64,000 nt of DNA. Origin: Methyloceanibacter methanicus (GTDB lineage Bacteria; Pseudomonadota; Alphaproteobacteria; Rhizobiales; Methyloligellaceae). A model generated the notes under the pieces. It saw only the letters and a list, made by a program, of their open reading frames with translations, searched no databases and was not told the origin of the DNA. Shown here in pieces: positions 12,549-22,117 of this stretch. The stretch spans positions 252,501-316,500 of the forward strand of contig NZ_LPWG01000011.1 of NCBI RefSeq assembly GCF_001723285.1, given 5' to 3'. A program made the position numbers and the translations under genes. The stretch's first letter is position 1, and each line of letters begins with the position of its first letter.

Positions 12549-13319
12549 ATGACCGCATCGGCCGACAGCCCCGCTCACGACGCCTCTCCGACCCTCGACG
12601 CGGGCGAAGTCGCCCAGTTCGCGCGCCTGGCCGAAGACTGGTGGGACGAGACGGGCCCGTTCCGGCCGCTCCATCACCTCAATCCGACGCGGCTCACCTA
12701 TATTCGCGACCGGCTTTGCGCGCAGTTTGGACGGGATCCCAAAGAACCGCCCTGCCTCGAAGGCCTCGAAGTGCTGGATATCGGCTGCGGCGGCGGTCTC
12801 GTGGCCGAGCCTCTGACGCGTCTTGGGGCCACGGTCACGGGCATCGACCCCGGGCCCGAGACCATCGCGGCGGCCAAGGCCCATGCGGCCGGCGCCGGTC
12901 TGACGATCCGGTACGAGACAGCGACCGCCGAGGCCCTCGTGGACCAGGGGCGGCGCTACGACGCCGTCCTGCTGCTCGAAGTTGTGGAACACGTGCCTGA
13001 CGTTCCGGCCTTCCTCAAGCGGCTCGCACCGCTCGTAGCCGAAGGAGGCATCATGATCCTGTCCACGCTGAATCGGACGCTCAAATCCTATGCCCTTGCC
13101 ATTGTCGGTGCCGAATACGTGCTGCGCTGGGTGCCCGCCGGCACCCATCAATGGGACCGGTTCGTGACGCCGGAGGAACTGGAGGCCTCTCTGACCGGCG
13201 CCGGGCTCCAGCCGGCCGGCCTCACAGGCATGGTCTACGACCCGCTTGCGGATTCTTGGAACCTCTCACGCGATACGGCCGTGAACTATTTTCTCACGGC
13301 GACCCGGCCCTCAGCTTGA
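12549..13319 (+). CDS. ubiG: Ubiquinone biosynthesis O-methyltransferase UbiG
   Basis: Performs both O-methylations in ubiquinone synthesis. I choose the ATG at 12549 (MTASADSPAHD), giving 256 aa and the expected start of the family; the extra 25 codons upstream look non-coding. The hallmark DWWDETGPFRPLHHLNPTR is present, then the SAM motif VLDIGCGGGLVAEPL and the EVVEHVPDVPAFL segment. The divergent neighbour is lysC. Confidence 0.95.
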   Translation: MTASADSPAHDASPTLDAGEVAQFARLAEDWWDETGPFRPLHHLNPTRLTYIRDRLCAQFGRDPKEPPCLEGLEVLDIGCGGGLVAEPLTRLGATVTGIDPGPETIAAAKAHAAGAGLTIRYETATAEALVDQGRRYDAVLLLEVVEHVPDVPAFLKRLAPLVAEGGIMILSTLNRTLKSYALAIVGAEYVLRWVPAGTHQWDRFVTPEELEASLTGAGLQPAGLTGMVYDPLADSWNLSRDTAVNYFLTATRPSA

Positions 13320-13338
13320 GACTTGCCGCCCGGCCATG

Positions 13339-13356
13339 TTAGGTTCGCGCACCTAA
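13339..13356. repeat. Short inverted repeat after ubiG
   Basis: TTAGGT, six-base loop, ACCTAA: a perfect 6-bp palindromic pair 20 bases after ubiG and about 160 bases ahead of the next gene. It could be an operator or a weak hairpin. No T-run follows. Confidence 0.3.
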
Positions 13357-13515
13357 GCCAATACGTCGATTTTTCACATCGCGGCACGTCTCGCGCCGCC
13401 GTCATGCACGCTTGCCCGTTCAAAACCGGCAATCGGGCAACGGATATTTCGTACGTCTGAGAATGCTTTGCGCGTCTTGGGTGACGGCTTGGGAAGCAAA
13501 AAACCGGGAGGACCA

Positions 13516-14439
13516 ATGCTTGATGAACCCACATTCGATGAGATCAACGACGCCAAGGCCAACATGGATCACATCTACGATCAGGCCGATCCACGAGCCT
13601 ACGTTCGTGAGTTAGGGAGTGTTGGGTACGCGATTCCAACTGCCGCGAAACCAATCCTCCAGCAACTGATCCCCGAATTACGAACCAAGCCCGACGATAC
13701 GGTCCGCGTTTTGGACCTCGGCTGTTCGTATGGAATCAATGCAGCCCTGCTCAAACACGACCTGACCATCGACGACCTTTACGATCATTGGGGACTGCCC
13801 GAATTGAACCGCGCGACGACCGCGGAAATCATTGCACAGGACAAGGACTTCTTTGCCGGGCTCGAGCCCGTCGAAAATATCGAGGTCATTGGCCTCGACG
13901 TCGCCGAGAACGCTGTCGCCTTTGCCGAGCAGGCGGGCCTACTGGATCTCGGCCTTACCCTCGATCTTGAGAGCTCGCCATTGCCCGAGGCTGCCCGCGA
14001 GGATTTGGCTCCAGTCGATCTGGTGACGTCCACCGGATGTGTCGGCTACGTGACCGAAAAGAGCTTCAAGGAGCTGCTACCTGCCTTGACGGAGGGACAC
14101 GGGCCCTGGTTCGCCAACTTCGTCCTGCGCATGTTTCCGTTCGACGCGATCGCGGACACTCTCGACGAAGCCGGATTCGTCACCGAGAAACTCGACGAGA
14201 CAACGTTCGTCCAGCGTGCGTTCGCATCCGCGCAAGAACGGGAAAGCGTCTTGGAGCAGCTGATCGACCAGGGCATCGATCCCACGGGCAAGGAAACCGA
14301 AGGCTATCTCCTGGCGGAGTTCTACCTCTCTCGCCCGCGCGAAGACGCGGCCAGGAAGCCGCTCGGTCGCTTACTGACCGCGCAAGACCCAGACACGACG
14401 ATCATAGATCATCGCGGCGCAAAGCCGTTCGCTCAGTAG
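13516..14439 (+). CDS. Class I SAM-dependent methyltransferase, unknown substrate
   Basis: A 307-aa protein from the ATG at 13516 (MLDEPTFDEINDAKANMDH), which has a strong GGGAGGACCA ribosome site. A Rossmann methyltransferase motif VRVLDLGCSYGINAALL occurs at about 58-74, with an acidic VIGLDVAENAV strand (motif II position) and VDLVTSTGCVGYV further on. Substrate is not predictable; the unusual residues after motif I (CSYGIN rather than CGTG) suggest a narrow subfamily. The 3' end overlaps the convergent L,D-transpeptidase gene by 7 bases. Confidence 0.75.
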   Translation: MLDEPTFDEINDAKANMDHIYDQADPRAYVRELGSVGYAIPTAAKPILQQLIPELRTKPDDTVRVLDLGCSYGINAALLKHDLTIDDLYDHWGLPELNRATTAEIIAQDKDFFAGLEPVENIEVIGLDVAENAVAFAEQAGLLDLGLTLDLESSPLPEAAREDLAPVDLVTSTGCVGYVTEKSFKELLPALTEGHGPWFANFVLRMFPFDAIADTLDEAGFVTEKLDETTFVQRAFASAQERESVLEQLIDQGIDPTGKETEGYLLAEFYLSRPREDAARKPLGRLLTAQDPDTTIIDHRGAKPFAQ

Positions 14440-15458
14440 CCGGGCGCGCGGAACCAATTGCCGCGGCGCGGGGCCTGGCGGCGATAGCGCGGCGCCTCCT
14501 GGTAACGCGGCTGGAACGCCCGGCGGCGGCGCTGCGCGCGCGGCTGGATCTCGTTATAGCCGTAGCGGCGATAATTCCTGTTCGGCGCATAGCGCGGATA
14601 CACGGGCCGGCCATAGTCGCTATACGGATCGTAGCGGCGATCGGGATGCGCGACCTTGTAGTCGCCACCCGGCGTCGCGCCCGTCAGGACGACTTCCGTG
14701 CGTTTCAACCCGCGCTCCTTGACCAGGTTGAAGAACGTCTCGGCATTCTTCGGCGACAGCCGGACACAGCCGTGGGACGCGGGACGGCCCAGCTTCTTGG
14801 TATCGTTGGTCGCGTGGATCGCATGGCCCTTCTTGGTGAAGAACACCGCGTGCGGCATGGGCGCGTTGTCCCACTGCCGGCTGTACCAAATCTTGTTCAT
14901 CGAACTTGCGGTATACGTGCCGCCGGGAGTCGCGTAACCGGGTAAACCGGTCGATACCGGCCACCGGTATGTCTCGACGCCGTCGACGAAGACCGTCATC
15001 TCCTGCGTCGTCTTGTCGATACTGGCGATGACGACCGGGGTCTGCGGCTCGTCGATCTCCGCCGCGCCGTCAGCCTCGGCCGCATCGTCGCTCTTCAAGG
15101 TCTCGATGTCCGGATCGCTGCTCAGGGACGATTCGCGCTGCCCGGCGGAGGGGCGCGAGGCCGTCGTGGCAGGCTCGCTCGTATCCGTCCCGTCCGTGTC
15201 CGTCGTATCGGTCTTAGGGCTCGCGGCTTTCGGCGCGGACTCGTCCGGATCGAGCCGTCCGTTCGGGTAGACCGGCTTCGGCTGCGCGGCAAGGCCTTGC
15301 GGCATGCTCAGATCGAGATCCGGCGACGTCGCATGGGTGCCGGTCTCGGCGCTCGCGGGCTGCACGAACAGCAACACGGCAAAGCAAACAGCCAAAGCCG
15401 AACGGACAAAGGCCGGCAGCGTCGGAATCCGCAATTGCTGATGAAAAAATTGGCGCAT
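14433..15458 (-). CDS. L,D-transpeptidase (YkuD family) with basic C-terminal tail
   Basis: Exported enzyme that forms 3-3 peptidoglycan cross-links or attaches proteins to the wall. It is 341 aa. An N-terminal signal peptide (hydrophobic AVCFAVLLFVQPASA, about 24-38) is followed by a Ser/Thr/Asp-rich linker and a YkuD domain (about 145-270) with the catalytic SHGCVRLSPKNAE. The last 70 residues are very rich in Arg, Tyr and Pro (NRNYRRYGYNE and similar), perhaps a wall-binding tail. It stands alone on the minus strand. Confidence 0.9.
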   Translation of the reverse strand: MRQFFHQQLRIPTLPAFVRSALAVCFAVLLFVQPASAETGTHATSPDLDLSMPQGLAAQPKPVYPNGRLDPDESAPKAASPKTDTTDTDGTDTSEPATTASRPSAGQRESSLSSDPDIETLKSDDAAEADGAAEIDEPQTPVVIASIDKTTQEMTVFVDGVETYRWPVSTGLPGYATPGGTYTASSMNKIWYSRQWDNAPMPHAVFFTKKGHAIHATNDTKKLGRPASHGCVRLSPKNAETFFNLVKERGLKRTEVVLTGATPGGDYKVAHPDRRYDPYSDYGRPVYPRYAPNRNYRRYGYNEIQPRAQRRRRAFQPRYQEAPRYRRQAPRRGNWFRAPGY

Positions 15459-15623
15459 GATTCGTTCCCCGGTTATGCGCGATCCAACCGTCCGGCAGCC
15501 CTATCTTTGCAAAGGCAAGCCGACTTTTCCACGGCACTTCGCGAAATGTTGTCCAGATATACGCGAAGAGGGCCAAACAAGTGGTTACCCGCGCGACAAC
15601 GCCGTCCCAAAACGGTCAATTTG

Positions 15624-16073
15624 TCAGTTGTGGTCTTCGGGCAGCTTTGGCAAGGGAAGGGCCGGAATTCCGTCCTCATACAAGGACTTGGCTTCCTCGA
15701 CCGTCGCCTTGCCGTAAATGTTGCGCTCCTCGGTCTCGCCCTCATGCATCTTTCGCGCTTCTTCGGCGAACTTGGTCCCGACATCGTCGGCATTGGCCTT
15801 CAGATGGTCCCGCAGCCCCTTCAGGAAGGCATAAGTTTGACGTTCGGGCGCGAGCGACTCAGGGCCGGCGGGCGTTTGCGCCGCCTCGCTGTCCGAGGAT
15901 TTCCGCCGTCCGCCTAGCACGGCGGGCGCCATGGGGGCCTTGCGCACATCCGCGCTGCCGCATTCGGGACACCGAATCGCTTCGGCCTCGGACTGCTCGT
16001 CATACGAGTCTCCGGACGAAAACCACGCGTCGAACTGGTGCCCGGCACCGCAGGTGAGCGAAAAGCGGATCAT
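15624..16073 (-). CDS. DUF1178 family zinc-ribbon-like protein
   Basis: A 149-aa protein from the ATG at 16073 (MIRFSLTCGAGHQFDAWF). Cysteines C8 and the CPECGS pair near residue 35 fit a small zinc ribbon. The C-terminal half is helical and acidic (VGTKFAEEARKMHEGETEER). Function unknown. Its start overlaps the stop of the nitrilase-like gene (ATGA), so the two are co-translated; this pairing is common in Hyphomicrobiales. Confidence 0.85.
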   Translation of the reverse strand: MIRFSLTCGAGHQFDAWFSSGDSYDEQSEAEAIRCPECGSADVRKAPMAPAVLGGRRKSSDSEAAQTPAGPESLAPERQTYAFLKGLRDHLKANADDVGTKFAEEARKMHEGETEERNIYGKATVEEAKSLYEDGIPALPLPKLPEDHN

Positions 16074-16972
16074 GACGCCTGCCGCCTCGCCGATTCGTCC
16101 GTCGACGTTGCAATTTCGATGTCGAAGTCCCGGCCGTGGCCGAGCGCGGGAATCCGCGCCCGCGCTTCGTCCACCTGGGCAAGATCGATCTCGGCGAAGA
16201 CGACGCACGGTTCGGTTCCCGCTTCCGCCAGGATTTCGCCCCAGGGCGAAACGATCATGGAGTGTCCGAAGGTGGACCGGCCGTTCTCGTGAAACCCGCC
16301 TTGCGCGGCAGCCAACACATACGCGCCGGTCTCAATCGCGCGGGCCCGCAAGAGCACATGCCAATGCGCTTCGCCGGTCTGCTTGGTGAAGGCCGCCGGG
16401 ATGGCGATCAGATTCGCGCCTGCCGTCGCGAGCGCGCGGTAGAGCGCGGGAAAGCGCAAATCGTAGCAGATGGTCAGGCCGAGCCGTGCGGGGACGCCAC
16501 CCGGGCGCAAATCCGCCAGCACGGCCGTGCCTCCCGGGTTGTAGTAATCGGACTCCCGGTAGGACTCCCCGCCGGGCAGATCCACATCGAACATATGCAG
16601 CTTGTCGTAGCGCGCGGCGATTCCGCCATCCGGCGCCAGCAGGTAGGACCGGTTGGCGACCCGCCTCTCCGCCACCTTGACGCCGAGCGAGCCGATATGG
16701 AGCCAAACGCCGAGCTCGCGCGCAAGATCGCGGAAAAGAGCCAGTGGCCGGCTCTCGGACTCCGGGGCCACCTGCGCCAGGACGCGTTCGGGGTCCAGCT
16801 CCATCAACGCGGTATTCTCAGGCGTCTGAATATAATCGGCACCGCCTTTCGCGGCCGCCCGGATCAGCGCCTCCGCGGCGACGAGATTGTCCGCAACGAC
16901 ACGGCTCGCCCGCAATTGCACGAGCGCCGCGCGAAACCGTCTACCGTTCTCGGACTTCATCCCGGTTTTCAT
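16070..16972 (-). CDS. Carbon-nitrogen hydrolase (Nit1/Nit2-like)
   Basis: Nitrilase-superfamily amidase, probably acting on deaminated glutathione or omega-amides. The catalytic triad is visible: Glu in TPENTALMEL, Lys in RYDKLHMFDVDLPGG, Cys in LTICYDLRFP. The conserved ALLRARAIE-type segment follows (HVLLRARAIETGAYVLAAAQ). About 300 aa from the ATG at 16972; an ATG at 16960 and a GTG at 17041 are alternatives. The grxC gene that often sits between this gene and comF in related genomes is absent. Confidence 0.92.
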   Translation of the reverse strand: MKTGMKSENGRRFRAALVQLRASRVVADNLVAAEALIRAAAKGGADYIQTPENTALMELDPERVLAQVAPESESRPLALFRDLARELGVWLHIGSLGVKVAERRVANRSYLLAPDGGIAARYDKLHMFDVDLPGGESYRESDYYNPGGTAVLADLRPGGVPARLGLTICYDLRFPALYRALATAGANLIAIPAAFTKQTGEAHWHVLLRARAIETGAYVLAAAQGGFHENGRSTFGHSMIVSPWGEILAEAGTEPCVVFAEIDLAQVDEARARIPALGHGRDFDIEIATSTDESARRQAS

Positions 16973-17051
16973 CTCCGTTGCCGATCCGGCTTGGATCGTT
17001 CCCGCTTGAAAATCGCAGCTGTCTTTGCCCTCGTGCGGCACACTGCGCTAG

Positions 17052-17860
17052 CTAAAGCACGAAAGCCGCCGGTTCAATGGCGCGCGCCAGGGCCAGCACA
17101 TCCACGCGGGCCGCGCCAGCGCGCTTCAGACGCGCGCGCAGGCCTCCACGGTCGCGCCCGTGGTGATGACGTCGTCCACGACCACGATGGCTTTCCCGGC
17201 AACGTCCCCGGCGCGCGCCGGCGACACTTTGAAGGCTCCGGCCACGTTGCGCTTGCGCTGGGCCGCCGACAAGCCCACCTGGCTCGCCGTGCGGCGGACC
17301 CGGCGCAGCACGAAGCAGTCGGCGCGTCGGCGCGTGAGCCTTTCGAGCCCCTGGGCGAGCAGGGCCGATTGATTGAAGCGCCGCGACCACAGCCGCGACC
17401 GGTATAGCGGCACGGGCACGGAAGAAAGACGCGCGCCTTCCAGGAGTTCGGACCCCGCCCGCGCCAGCCAGCGGGAGAACAGGCGCAACCCCTCCTGCCG
17501 GTCGCGATATTTGAAGCCTTGGATCAGATCGCGCATGGTCTGAGTATAGCGCGCCACGGCCCGCGCCCGATCGTAGGCCGGCGGCGCGGCGATCGCCGCC
17601 GCCGACAGGCTGGGTTCGCCCGCGTCGTACGGCAGCGGCACGCCGAGACGCGCGCAAAGAGGAGGCGCGATGAAGTCGATGCCGGCGAAACACGGACCGC
17701 AGAGCAACCCGTGGGACGCCACCGGAGTCCGGCAGACCACACAGACCGGCGGCAGAACCACATCGGCCGCCGCGCGGAGCATCGCGCGCCAGGTCGCACC
17801 CGGCGCGGGCTTAGGGTCCGCCATCGGCTCTGTAACGCCCATCCACATGGCGTCCATCAT
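17052..17860 (-). CDS. ComF-family phosphoribosyltransferase-like protein, one frameshift
   Basis: Homologue of the competence protein ComF/GntX, with an N-terminal zinc-finger region (CVVCRTPVASHGLLCGPCF) and a C-terminal PRTase fold with the PRPP loop VVVDDVITTGATVEACAR. The frame stops early at 17126 after ACARV, but the normal C-terminus (LKRAGAARVDVLALARAIEP, ending at 17052) continues one frame over. One base appears missing at about 17127 in a CGCGCGC run. The corrected length is 269 aa, or 257 aa from the ATG at 17824. Role likely in DNA uptake or metabolism. Confidence 0.85.
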
Positions 17861-17890
17861 AGAATGTCCATGCGAGCCTGAGGAGGCTCT

Positions 17891-18826
17891 ATGAGCGAGC
17901 CCCCGCTACTTTTCGACCGGCGCCTGCTGCGGCAGCGGCGGGCCCGCTTCGCCGACGAGATCGAAGAGCGCGAAGTCCTGCTGGCCCATGTGGCCCGCGA
18001 GATCGCCGAGCGGGTCGAAATCATGCTGCGCGCATTTCCGCGCGCCCTGGATCTCGGCGCCTATCGCGGCCTTCTGGGACGGACCATCGCCAAGCTGCCC
18101 TCCGTGGAGGAGGTGGTCTATGCGGAGAGCGTGCTCGCCTTCGCCCGGCGCTGCCCGGCGCCCGCGGTCGTCTGTGACGAAGACCTCCTGCCCTTCAAGG
18201 ACGGCGCCTTCAACCTCATCGTGTCGGGCCTCGCGCTTCATCGGGTCAACGACCTGCCCGGCAGCCTCATCCAAATCCGGCGGGCGCTCGCCCCGGACGG
18301 TCTGTTCATGGCCGCCGCGCTGGGAGCGGACGCCCTCGCCGAGCTGCGGGAATGCCTCCTTGCGGCCGAAGAGGAGGTCGACGGCGGCGTCTCCCCGCGC
18401 GTGGCCCCCTTTGGCGACGTGCGGGCCTATGGTGCGCTGCTGCAGCGCGCGGGCTTCGCGCTGCCCGTGACCGATGCCGAGGAGATCGAAGTGATCTATC
18501 CGTCACCGCGCGCGTTGATGCAGGAAATCCGGGCGCTCGGGGGCGGCAATGTCCTCATGGCCCGGAGCAAGAAACCGCTGTCGCGGCGGACGCTCGAGCG
18601 GGCCGAGGACCTTTACCGGGCGCGCTACGGAACTCCGGACGGCAAGATCGTGGCGACGTTTCAGTTCGTGTTCATGAGCGGCTGGGGGCCGGACCCAAGC
18701 CAGCAGAAGCCGTTGAAGCCGGGCTCGGCGCGCACGCGCCTCGCCGATGCGCTGGGCACGACCGAACACGCCGGCGGCGCAAAGGCGTCGTTCCCAAAGC
18801 CGCATTCGCAGGACTTGGAGGAATAG
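17891..18826 (+). CDS. SAM-dependent methyltransferase, NDUFAF5/BioC-like
   Basis: A 311-aa protein with an excellent AGGAGG ribosome site 5 bases before ATG 17891. It opens MSEPPLLFDRRLLRQRRARF and contains a methyltransferase fold (ALDLGAYRGLLGRTIAKL, then DEDLLPFKDGAFNLIVSGLALH). The FDR opening and overall layout match the alphaproteobacterial homologues of NDUFAF5, a complex I assembly factor. Divergent from comF, as is usual in this group. Confidence 0.85.
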   Translation: MSEPPLLFDRRLLRQRRARFADEIEEREVLLAHVAREIAERVEIMLRAFPRALDLGAYRGLLGRTIAKLPSVEEVVYAESVLAFARRCPAPAVVCDEDLLPFKDGAFNLIVSGLALHRVNDLPGSLIQIRRALAPDGLFMAAALGADALAELRECLLAAEEEVDGGVSPRVAPFGDVRAYGALLQRAGFALPVTDAEEIEVIYPSPRALMQEIRALGGGNVLMARSKKPLSRRTLERAEDLYRARYGTPDGKIVATFQFVFMSGWGPDPSQQKPLKPGSARTRLADALGTTEHAGGAKASFPKPHSQDLEE

Positions 18827-18834
18827 GGGCGCCT

Positions 18835-19056
18835 CTAGCGCGAGAAGGCGCCGGCGAGGATCTTGCCGACATTGTCGAAGCCGGACTGGATGCCCGAGGA
18901 CAGCGCGAGAATGGCACTGCCGATGATGGCGATGATCAGCCCATACTCGATGGCGCTGACACCCGAGTTGTCCGCAGTGAAGCGCTTGAGGCGTGTGAGC
19001 ACGGGGACAAGCCGCGCGGTGCAACTCCAGCCTTCATCTGCAAGCTTCTCGTTCAC
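18835..19056 (-). CDS. Flp-family type IVb pilin
   Basis: Small pilin subunit of Flp/Tad pili. The hallmark is the processing-site and helix segment SGVSAIEYGLIIAIIGSA: cleavage before the helix by a TadV/CpaA-type peptidase is expected, with the Glu-Tyr pair conserved. From GTG 19056 it is 73 aa with GAGG 7 bases upstream; a GTG at 19002 would give a more typical 55 aa. It overlaps the mutT 3' end if the longer form is used. No tad/cpa assembly genes are in the window, so the pilin is an orphan here. Confidence 0.85.
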   Translation of the reverse strand: MNEKLADEGWSCTARLVPVLTRLKRFTADNSGVSAIEYGLIIAIIGSAILALSSGIQSGFDNVGKILAGAFSR

Positions 19057-19482
19057 GCAAACACCTCAGCAATCCGGGCAACAGGCCCTTCAATGGCTCA
19101 TCGGCCGGCGGCATCGCATAGTCGCACAAGCCCGCCGGGTCGACCCAGGCCAATGCCTGGCTCTCCTTGGCAACAGCCTCGCCCAGCCACCGCCAGCAGG
19201 CATATATGGCCATAAACAAATGAAATCCTGGGTAAGAAAAACTCGAAAATGTTAGCGGTATCAGATCGGGTATCCCTATCACGATCCCGAGCTCTTCTTG
19301 CAGCTCACGCACAAGCCCATGTTCCGGCGTCTCACCGTCTTCCAGCTTGCCGCCGGGAAACTCCCACAGACCCGCGAGCGGCTTTCCCTCGGGACGTTGA
19401 GTAATAAGGACGCGGCCCTGGCCGTCGATCAGCGCACAGCAGCCACGAGCACAAGCGGCTTTGAGCCCTCCGAACCCGTCAC
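19034..19482 (-). CDS. mutT: NUDIX hydrolase MutT (8-oxo-dGTP diphosphatase), one frameshift
   Basis: Cleans oxidised dGTP from the nucleotide pool. The Nudix box is intact: [21 protein letters not shown]. The true start is the GTG at 19482, overlapping the argJ stop as GTGA and giving [20 protein letters not shown] after restoring one base missing at about 19438. The corrected length is 149 aa. The strongly conserved [20 protein letters not shown] follows. Neighbours argJ and the parvulin gene match the usual alphaproteobacterial order secA / prsA-like / argJ / mutT. Confidence 0.9.
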
Positions 19483-20717
19483 GAGCGGTAGTCGGCGTTG
19501 ATGGCGATGTACTCCTTGGTGAGATCGCAGGTCCACATCGTATCGCGGCCCTCGCCGACGCCGACATCCACGGTAACGGCGAGTTCGGCCCCCTTCATAT
19601 AGGCCGCGCCGTCCGCCTCGGTGTAACCGGGCGCCACTTCGCCGTCCTTCGCGACCTCGATATCGCCGAACCAGATTGCCAGCCGGTCGCGGTCGGCCGC
19701 TTCACCGGCCTTGCCCACGGCCATGACGATCCGTCCCCAATTGGGGTCCGCGCCGGCGAACGCCGTCTTCACCAGGGGTGAGTTGCAGATCGCTTTCGCA
19801 ATTGTCCTCGCAGCGCTCTTCGACTCGGCGCCCGTGACCGTCACCTGGACGAATTTGGTGAGGCCCTCGCCGTCCTTCACGATCTGATGGGCGAGGTCTC
19901 GCATGAGATCGAAAAGGGCCGCCCGAAAATCCGCAAGGCGCGGATCGTCTCCGTTTGCCATGCGGGGGCAACCGCGCCGTTCGGCCGCGCCCGTCGCGAA
20001 CAGCAGCACCGTATCGCTCGTGGACGTGTCGCTATCGATCGTGATGGCGTTGAAGCTGTCCTCGACCAAGGGCGACAGAACGGCCTGAAGCGCGGCCGGC
20101 TCGATCGGCGCGTCGGTGAAGAGGAAGGAGAGCATCGTCGCCATATCGGGCGCGATCATGCCCGCGCCCTTGGCGATGCCATTGATCGTGACGCGTGCGC
20201 CATCGATCTCGCACGTCCGCGTCGCAAGCTTCGGAAACGTGTCCGTCGTCATGATCGCCCGTGCCGCCACGCCGTAGGCGTCAGGCTCGGCCCGCTCGGC
20301 GAGCCCCGCAAGAAAGCCGACGAATTTGGCTGGATCGAGCGGCTCGCCAATCACGCCCGTGGAGGCCACATAGACGTCCGCATCGAGGCACTCGGCGACG
20401 CGGGCCGCAGCCCGCACCGTTTCGGCCACGGCCTCGCGCCCTCGCAGGCCCGTGAAGGCATTCGCGTTGCCGGAATTGACGACGAGCGCCCGGGCCATGC
20501 CGTGGCGCACATGCTCCCGGCACCACTCGACCGCCGCCGAGGCCGTCTTCGACGTGGTGAAGACGCCGGCCACGGCCGTCGATGGCTCGAACAGGGCCAG
20601 GAGCAAGTCCGTGCGGCCCGCATAGCGGATGCCGGCTTCGCACGCCGCCAGGCGCACGCCATCGATGGCCGGCAGAACCGGCACCTGCGTCGGTGCAAAC
20701 GGCGAAACCTTGTCCAT
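19479..20717 (-). CDS. argJ: Bifunctional ornithine acetyltransferase / N-acetylglutamate synthase
   Basis: Transfers acetyl groups between N-acetylornithine and glutamate and makes N-acetylglutamate in arginine synthesis. It is 412 aa. The self-cleavage site Ala-Thr is in [20 protein letters not shown]; cleavage before Thr makes the alpha and beta subunits. The C-terminus [15 protein letters not shown] is the family ending. It is co-oriented with mutT (4-base overlap) and the parvulin gene (17-base gap). Confidence 0.97.
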   Translation of the reverse strand: MDKVSPFAPTQVPVLPAIDGVRLAACEAGIRYAGRTDLLLALFEPSTAVAGVFTTSKTASAAVEWCREHVRHGMARALVVNSGNANAFTGLRGREAVAETVRAAARVAECLDADVYVASTGVIGEPLDPAKFVGFLAGLAERAEPDAYGVAARAIMTTDTFPKLATRTCEIDGARVTINGIAKGAGMIAPDMATMLSFLFTDAPIEPAALQAVLSPLVEDSFNAITIDSDTSTSDTVLLFATGAAERRGCPRMANGDDPRLADFRAALFDLMRDLAHQIVKDGEGLTKFVQVTVTGAESKSAARTIAKAICNSPLVKTAFAGADPNWGRIVMAVGKAGEAADRDRLAIWFGDIEVAKDGEVAPGYTEADGAAYMKGAELAVTVDVGVGEGRDTMWTCDLTKEYIAINADYRS

Positions 20718-20734
20718 GGCCGAAAACCGACCCG

Positions 20735-21607
20735 CTAGTGGTCTTCGTTGAACTCTTCGTCGGGCAAGGGCGGCGCCTCGCCGCGCATGGCGGCATCGTC
20801 CATGGCCCGCTTGATCTCCGGATCGAGGATCTCGATCTTGGCTTTCGACCGCAGATCGCCAACGACGCTTTGTGCCTTGCGGACCACGAGTTGGCTGATG
20901 ATCGGGTCTTTGACGTCCTCGAAGCTCGGCAGTTCCTGAGTCCGCTTTTCCTGAACTTCGATGATGTGCCAGCCGAAGCTCGTCTTCACGGGCTCCGAAA
21001 TCTCACCCACATCGAGGGCAAAGGCCGCGTCTTCGAAGGGCTTCAGCATCTGTCCGCGCGAGAAGAACCCAAGACTGCCGCCCTCGGCGTTCTTGTCCTT
21101 CGACTTTTCCGTGGCGAGCTTGGCGAAATCGGCACCCCCTTCGAGCTGGGCCTTGACATCCTTCGCCTCCTCTTCCGTATCGACGAGAATATGCCGGGCA
21201 CTGATCTCCTGCTCCGGCTTCACCTTGGAGATATTCTCTTCGAAGATCTTCCTCGCCTCCGCCTCGTCGACGGCGTCTCTGATGTTCTTGTCGAAATACG
21301 CATCGCGCAACGCACGGCGTCGGTGATAGGCCGCCCGCTTCTCGAACGTGTCGCTCTCGTCCAGCTCTTCCTGCTCGCCGGCACCGGCAAAGAGCTCGTT
21401 CTCGATCATGAACTGCATCAGGATGCGCTGGCGGTCGGTCGGTCGGACGGAACCGAGCCGCGGTCCGACTTCGGAAGCGGCAAAATCTAGATCGGATTGC
21501 TTGATCTCAAACCCGTTTACGCGCGCCACCACGGGGTCGTCCGCAAGGGCTGGCGGCACAAAAGACATCGACGCTGCCAGGAGCAGCAAGGCTGACCACA
21601 ATTTCAC
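20735..21607 (-). CDS. Exported parvulin-type peptidyl-prolyl isomerase
   Basis: Periplasmic PPIase and chaperone (PrsA/SurA-like). It is 290 aa from a GTG start. A signal peptide covers about 1-22 ([15 protein letters not shown]). The parvulin domain (about 135-230) has [14 protein letters not shown], the GG-LG-F block [21 protein letters not shown] and [11 protein letters not shown]. The C-terminus is acidic. It sits upstream of argJ in the same direction and divergent from arsR. Confidence 0.92.
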   Translation of the reverse strand: MKLWSALLLLAASMSFVPPALADDPVVARVNGFEIKQSDLDFAASEVGPRLGSVRPTDRQRILMQFMIENELFAGAGEQEELDESDTFEKRAAYHRRRALRDAYFDKNIRDAVDEAEARKIFEENISKVKPEQEISARHILVDTEEEAKDVKAQLEGGADFAKLATEKSKDKNAEGGSLGFFSRGQMLKPFEDAAFALDVGEISEPVKTSFGWHIIEVQEKRTQELPSFEDVKDPIISQLVVRKAQSVVGDLRSKAKIEILDPEIKRAMDDAAMRGEAPPLPDEEFNEDH

Positions 21608-21724
21608 TGGATTGATCCTCGTCTTCGGCTCCGGCCAATTCCTCGACAGGCAGGCGGAGCGGGTTTGGGTGCTTCCCCGGATGCCTTCTTAGCGTTGGCC
21701 TTGGTCGTTGCCAAGCCGAAGGAA

Positions 21725-21762
21725 TTGACAGCATTCGCTTTGTTCAATAATTCTAGAATTAT
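21725..21762 (+). promoter_or_regulatory. arsR promoter with palindromic operator over the start codon
   Basis: TTGACA at 21725-21730, a 17-base spacer, then TAATTC at 21748-21753 as a candidate -10. A perfect 16-bp palindrome ATAATTCTAGAATTAT covers 21747-21762, so it overlaps both the -10 and the first bases of the arsR ATG at 21761. Start of transcription would fall at or next to the ATG, suggesting a leaderless mRNA and direct autorepression by the ArsR dimer. Confidence 0.65.
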
Positions 21763-22102
21763 GGATATCAACGAGGCCATCGGGGCATTCAGCGGGCTGG
21801 CGCAGGAGAGCCGCCTCAAGGTTTTCCGGTTGCTGGTCCAGGTTGGCGCCGATGGGATGGCTGCGGGCGACATCGCCAAAGCGGTGGGCGTACCCAAAAA
21901 TACGCTGTCGTCCCATCTTGCCATTCTTGCCCGTGCCAATCTCGTCCAGGCCCGAAAAGAAGGCCGGTCCATGATTTACGCCGTAGATCTCGAAGGGACC
22001 CGGTCTCTCTTGTCCTTCTTGATGGAGGACTGCTGCCAAGGGGACCCGTCCGTTTGCGGCCCGTTGATCGAAACGACCCTTGCGACGTGTTGTTCGGACT
22101 GA
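21761..22102 (+). CDS. arsR: ArsR-family arsenic-responsive repressor
   Basis: A 113-aa winged-helix repressor. I choose ATG 21761 (MDINEAIGAFSGLAQESRLK) because the preceding codons lie in the promoter. The DNA-recognition helix is in IAKAVGVPKNTLSSHLAIL. The C-terminus is cysteine-rich: C91-C92 and C99, plus C110-C111. The CC-x6-C layout resembles the C-terminal As(III) site of AfArsR-type repressors rather than the ELCVC site of plasmid R773 ArsR. It is followed 15 bases later by an arsenate reductase gene. Confidence 0.9.
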   Translation: MDINEAIGAFSGLAQESRLKVFRLLVQVGADGMAAGDIAKAVGVPKNTLSSHLAILARANLVQARKEGRSMIYAVDLEGTRSLLSFLMEDCCQGDPSVCGPLIETTLATCCSD

Positions 22103-22117
22103 ACGGAGGAAACCGAA

